This document shows, one piece after another, positions 31,850 through 33,622 of a DNA stretch of 33,622 bases. This DNA is from Amoebophrya sp. AT5.2 (taxonomy: Eukaryota; Sar; Dinophyceae; Syndiniales; Amoebophryaceae): contig RXOD01003979.1 of assembly GCA_005223375.1 (NCBI GenBank), positions 1 to 33,622 of the forward strand. The letters run 5' to 3'. How positions within the stretch are numbered: position 1 is the stretch's first letter; every line of letters begins with the position of its first letter. Under the pieces are notes generated by a model. That model ran no database searches. It was not told the DNA's origin and saw only the letters and a program-made list of their open reading frames with translations. The translations under genes were made by a program, and so were the position numbers.

Positions 31850-32163
31850 TCAACTGCTCCTACTGCTGTGCCTGTTGTTGGCGTCTACTTGCTGTGCCTG
31901 GTGCTGGGTGCTAAAATACCGGCGGGGTTGGGATGAGGTGTTGTGGTTCTACCTGTCGACTGGCATTTTGCCGGGCAGGTAGAAGGTCTGCGCTCAATCT
32001 ACAAATAGACTTTTTCTGCTTCGGCTAAGGCCTTACGATCGACCTTCAGACGTGCGCTGAGGTGACCTCTCCGGTCTATAGGCCTCTATCGTAGAGCACG
32101 ACTCAATGAATAGCGAGAAGCTTTCTGCCGCTTTCCTCCAAACCAGTTCTCTGGTGGAAGATC

Positions 32164-32807
32164 GCGGAGCCGGCGTCTTTATAGCCATAACTCAGAACCA
32201 AATCTAAAGAAGGATCCGACTCAAGGCTTACGGGCTTAGGTCGTTTACGGCCTTCGCCCGGGCTTGATCCAGCGCCTTCATCTATGAAGAAAGCGCCGGA
32301 CTTTAAGTCTAAAAGGGCGCACGGCTGAAGAGGCTTCAGCTCTCGCTCTATGTTAGCGGAGAACGCAGACAGTCTGCACAGTAAGCCCCTGGGCTTGTCG
32401 ATCCTACCACTCTCGTACTCGTTTCACTGTGGAAACGATTCACATGAAAGTCATCAAAGGTCTGAACAGCATGCGGCTTCATTAGGATCGCGATCGCGTT
32501 AGGATTTAGCCCCTTAGGATCTGCAGCGTCGAGAGGATCGGAGAGGAAAGGACTTAACATCAGCAGCAGGTGGCGCGCCAGAGGGTGCCCCGCCTCTGCG
32601 TCACATGGAGTACACTGACACTCTAGCTGTTTACAGCTAGGGCACGTTGCTGCGGCTTGGCGTTTCAAAACCAAGACTGTCAGGTGAATGGAATGAAAAC
32701 GAAAAAAGAAACAGGGCGAGACGCTCCCGCGTCGAGTGCTATCGCTTGAACGGTGTTCGCAGAGGAGGTCGCGTAGCTTTATTGTAAGGCTGGCTAGGAT
32801 TGGGATA
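32164..32807. repeat. Repeat B, right copy, split by an insertion
   Basis: Its two parts, 32164-32350 and 32626-32807, together match 23979-24346 in direct orientation with about 5 percent difference by eye. After 32807 the sequence diverges; no repeat A follows. Confidence 0.9.
32351..32620. mobile_element. 270-bp TG...CA insertion with 5-bp target duplication (solo-LTR-like)
   Basis: The insert starts TGTTAGCGG and ends ACTGACA, and is flanked on both sides by CTCTA (32346-32350 and 32621-32625). The uninterrupted B copy at the left has a single CTCTA at the same place. TG...CA ends, a short terminal inverted match (TGTTAG/CTGACA) and a 5-bp duplication are the marks of a solo LTR left by recombination of an LTR retrotransposon. 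It encodes no protein. Confidence 0.7.
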
Positions 32808-32957
32808 ATAAAGCCAAGTAGTCGCTGTCGCGTCGTCGTTCATCGCAATCAATCAAAGGCCAAACTCATCGAAAAAGAAAGAAGCAGAAAGGAGGTCCAA
32901 ACCCTCGCAGGGAGCTGGCAGGCTCAGCCCGGGACTGCGGCCGGCAGGTGCACCGCG

Positions 32958-33179
32958 ATGGGCTCGGGCACCACCGGGGGCGGGAAAGCCAGCAGCAAGA
33001 GCTGGCGCGGTCTGTTCCGCAAGTGCTACAATGAGATCCGCGAGCAAGTAGCCACGGGCTGGGAGCCTCTCCAGAAAGCGCAGATCGAGCGCGAGCAGGG
33101 CAAGCCGTTGCGGGAGGCGTTCCCGGCAGGTTCTTACGATGATGCGACTTGGTGTGATATGGTTTCGCATGTGATGTGA
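32958..33179 (+). CDS. Small ORF or first exon, hypothetical
   Basis: A 73-codon frame from ATG 32958 to TGA 33179 with GC-rich third positions like the host genes. It starts MGSGTTGGGKASSKSWRGLF and is helical and charged in the middle. The last residues (DMVSHVM) come from a GCATGTGATG repeat, so coding may really stop earlier. CCGGCAG|GTTCTT at about 33129 is a possible donor. No domain is recognised. Confidence 0.35.
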   Translation: MGSGTTGGGKASSKSWRGLFRKCYNEIREQVATGWEPLQKAQIEREQGKPLREAFPAGSYDDATWCDMVSHVM

Positions 33180-33622
33180 TATCGCATGTGATGCGGTTTG
33201 AGCGGGGGCCTGAAAGAGCCCACTTGAGGCCAGATACAGGCGCGGGGAAGGGATGGGAGATGGGTCCCAAGTCGTTGCCTGGAGGGCAGCTGAGCACCTG
33301 GCTGACCACCCGGCTGAGCATCCGGCTGACGCTGAGCACTCGGCTGCTCGCGGCCTCCCGCCGACCCCAAAAGTGGCCAAAAGTCGGCACTCTGGCAAGT
33401 TGGATACGTTAGCGGATACGTTAGCCGGGAACGAATTGACTTGGGCAATTCCTCGTAGACCGCATATCCATATCCACCGCACGCCCGGGGTAGGCGATCA
33501 CTTGAGCGGATACAGACCGGGCGAAGCCTTCGCCTTTGGTCAAAAAGTGGCCGCGAGCACTCGGCTGAACACTCTGCGGAAAATTAGCGCCGAAGAGGGT
33601 CCGAACTTTTGGGCGTTTCGTG
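33180..33622. other. Repeat-rich end of window, no gene supported
   Basis: It contains a duplicated GCATGTGATG motif at the left edge (33167 and 33183), the 12-nt array annotated separately, and GGATACGTTAGC twice at about 33401-33425. Open frames on both strands are low-complexity and I do not call them. Confidence 0.4.
33290..33343. repeat. Degenerate 12-nt tandem array (CTGAGCACCTGG-like)
   Basis: Units CTGAGCACCTGG, CTGACCACCCGG, CTGAGCATCCGG, then CTGACG and CTGAGCACTCGG. A further GAGCACTCGGCTGA lies at about 33555, suggesting a local dispersed motif. Confidence 0.7.

Larger units (their letters stand above)
24348..32807 (+). mobile_element. Tyrosine-recombinase retrotransposon (DIRS/Ngaro/VIPER group), partly degraded
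   Basis: The interval joins, on one strand, a tyrosine recombinase, a gag-like ORF, a reverse transcriptase, an RNase H and an accessory coding region, with related repeats at the left (A, B, A) and right (B). Possession of both a tyrosine recombinase and RT/RNase H, without an integrase or LTR pair in the usual sense, defines the YR-retrotransposons. Ngaro and VIPER-type elements carry split direct repeats rather than LTRs, which the A/B pattern resembles. The outer limits are uncertain: an intact A1...B1-A2-B2 set would need A and B copies after 32807, and I see none. In-frame TGA codons and frame changes suggest this copy is inactive unless recoded. Confidence 0.8.

Noticed and set aside
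23979..32807. B repeats as ordinary LTRs of an LTR retrotransposon
   Set aside because: They lack TG...CA ends, no target duplication was seen outside them, and the element has a tyrosine recombinase and no integrase motif.
32853..33482. Minus-strand ORF of 209 codons at the window end
   Set aside because: Composition follows the 12-nt repeat array and other simple repeats; no domain.
1..33622. tRNA, rRNA, spliced-leader RNA genes and CRISPR arrays
   Set aside because: I looked for TTTTGGCTCAAG-type leader sequence, tRNA arms and spaced identical repeats and saw none. The tandem arrays here have no unique spacers.

Overview
The window looks like nuclear DNA of a eukaryotic microbe, most likely an alveolate close to dinoflagellates. 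Three things point there. The coding regions are large and lie on one strand. The main gene has seven exons joined by phase-consistent GT-AG introns of 77 to 377 nt. The proteins are long, disordered and lysine-rich with methionine-lysine repeats (for example AMKKMSAMKK), a style I associate with dinoflagellate nuclear proteins. The assignment is inference; no rRNA, tRNA or spliced-leader gene was found to settle it.

Region 1 (1-19.1 kb) holds host-type genes, all on the + strand: a short zinc-ribbon ORF (983-1255); a gene with a histone-fold-like segment and a basic MKK tail (3505-5241, with possible upstream exons from about 2931); two large blocks that may be one split gene (5803-7288 and 7519-11178); and a long seven-exon gene with acidic, Ser/Arg-rich and AT-hook segments (12475-19131). 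None matches a family I can name with confidence. Composition suggests nuclear or chromatin proteins.

Region 2 (19.1-23.6 kb) has no convincing gene. It carries a 79-nt imperfect palindrome and a dispersed family of short repeats built on a palindromic AACTT...AAGTT core.

Region 3 (23.65-32.8 kb) is a tyrosine-recombinase retrotransposon (DIRS/Ngaro/VIPER group). In order it has a recombinase ORF with a complete R-H-R-W-Y set and an inserted CxxC/CxxC cluster, a gag-like ORF, a reverse transcriptase with a YIDD box, an RNase H with all four acidic residues, and an accessory coding region that changes frame. The recombinase lies upstream of the reverse transcriptase, the reverse of DIRS1 and Ngaro and like the trypanosomatid VIPER/TATE group. 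Two repeat families, A (about 88 nt) and B (about 368 nt), alternate at the left, and one B copy lies at the right. The right B copy contains a 270-bp TG...CA insertion with a 5-bp target duplication. The recombinase and reverse transcriptase ORFs are each cut by a single in-frame TGA in the same ATGAGAGC context.

Region 4 (32.8-33.6 kb) has a small ORF and simple repeats, cut off by the window end.
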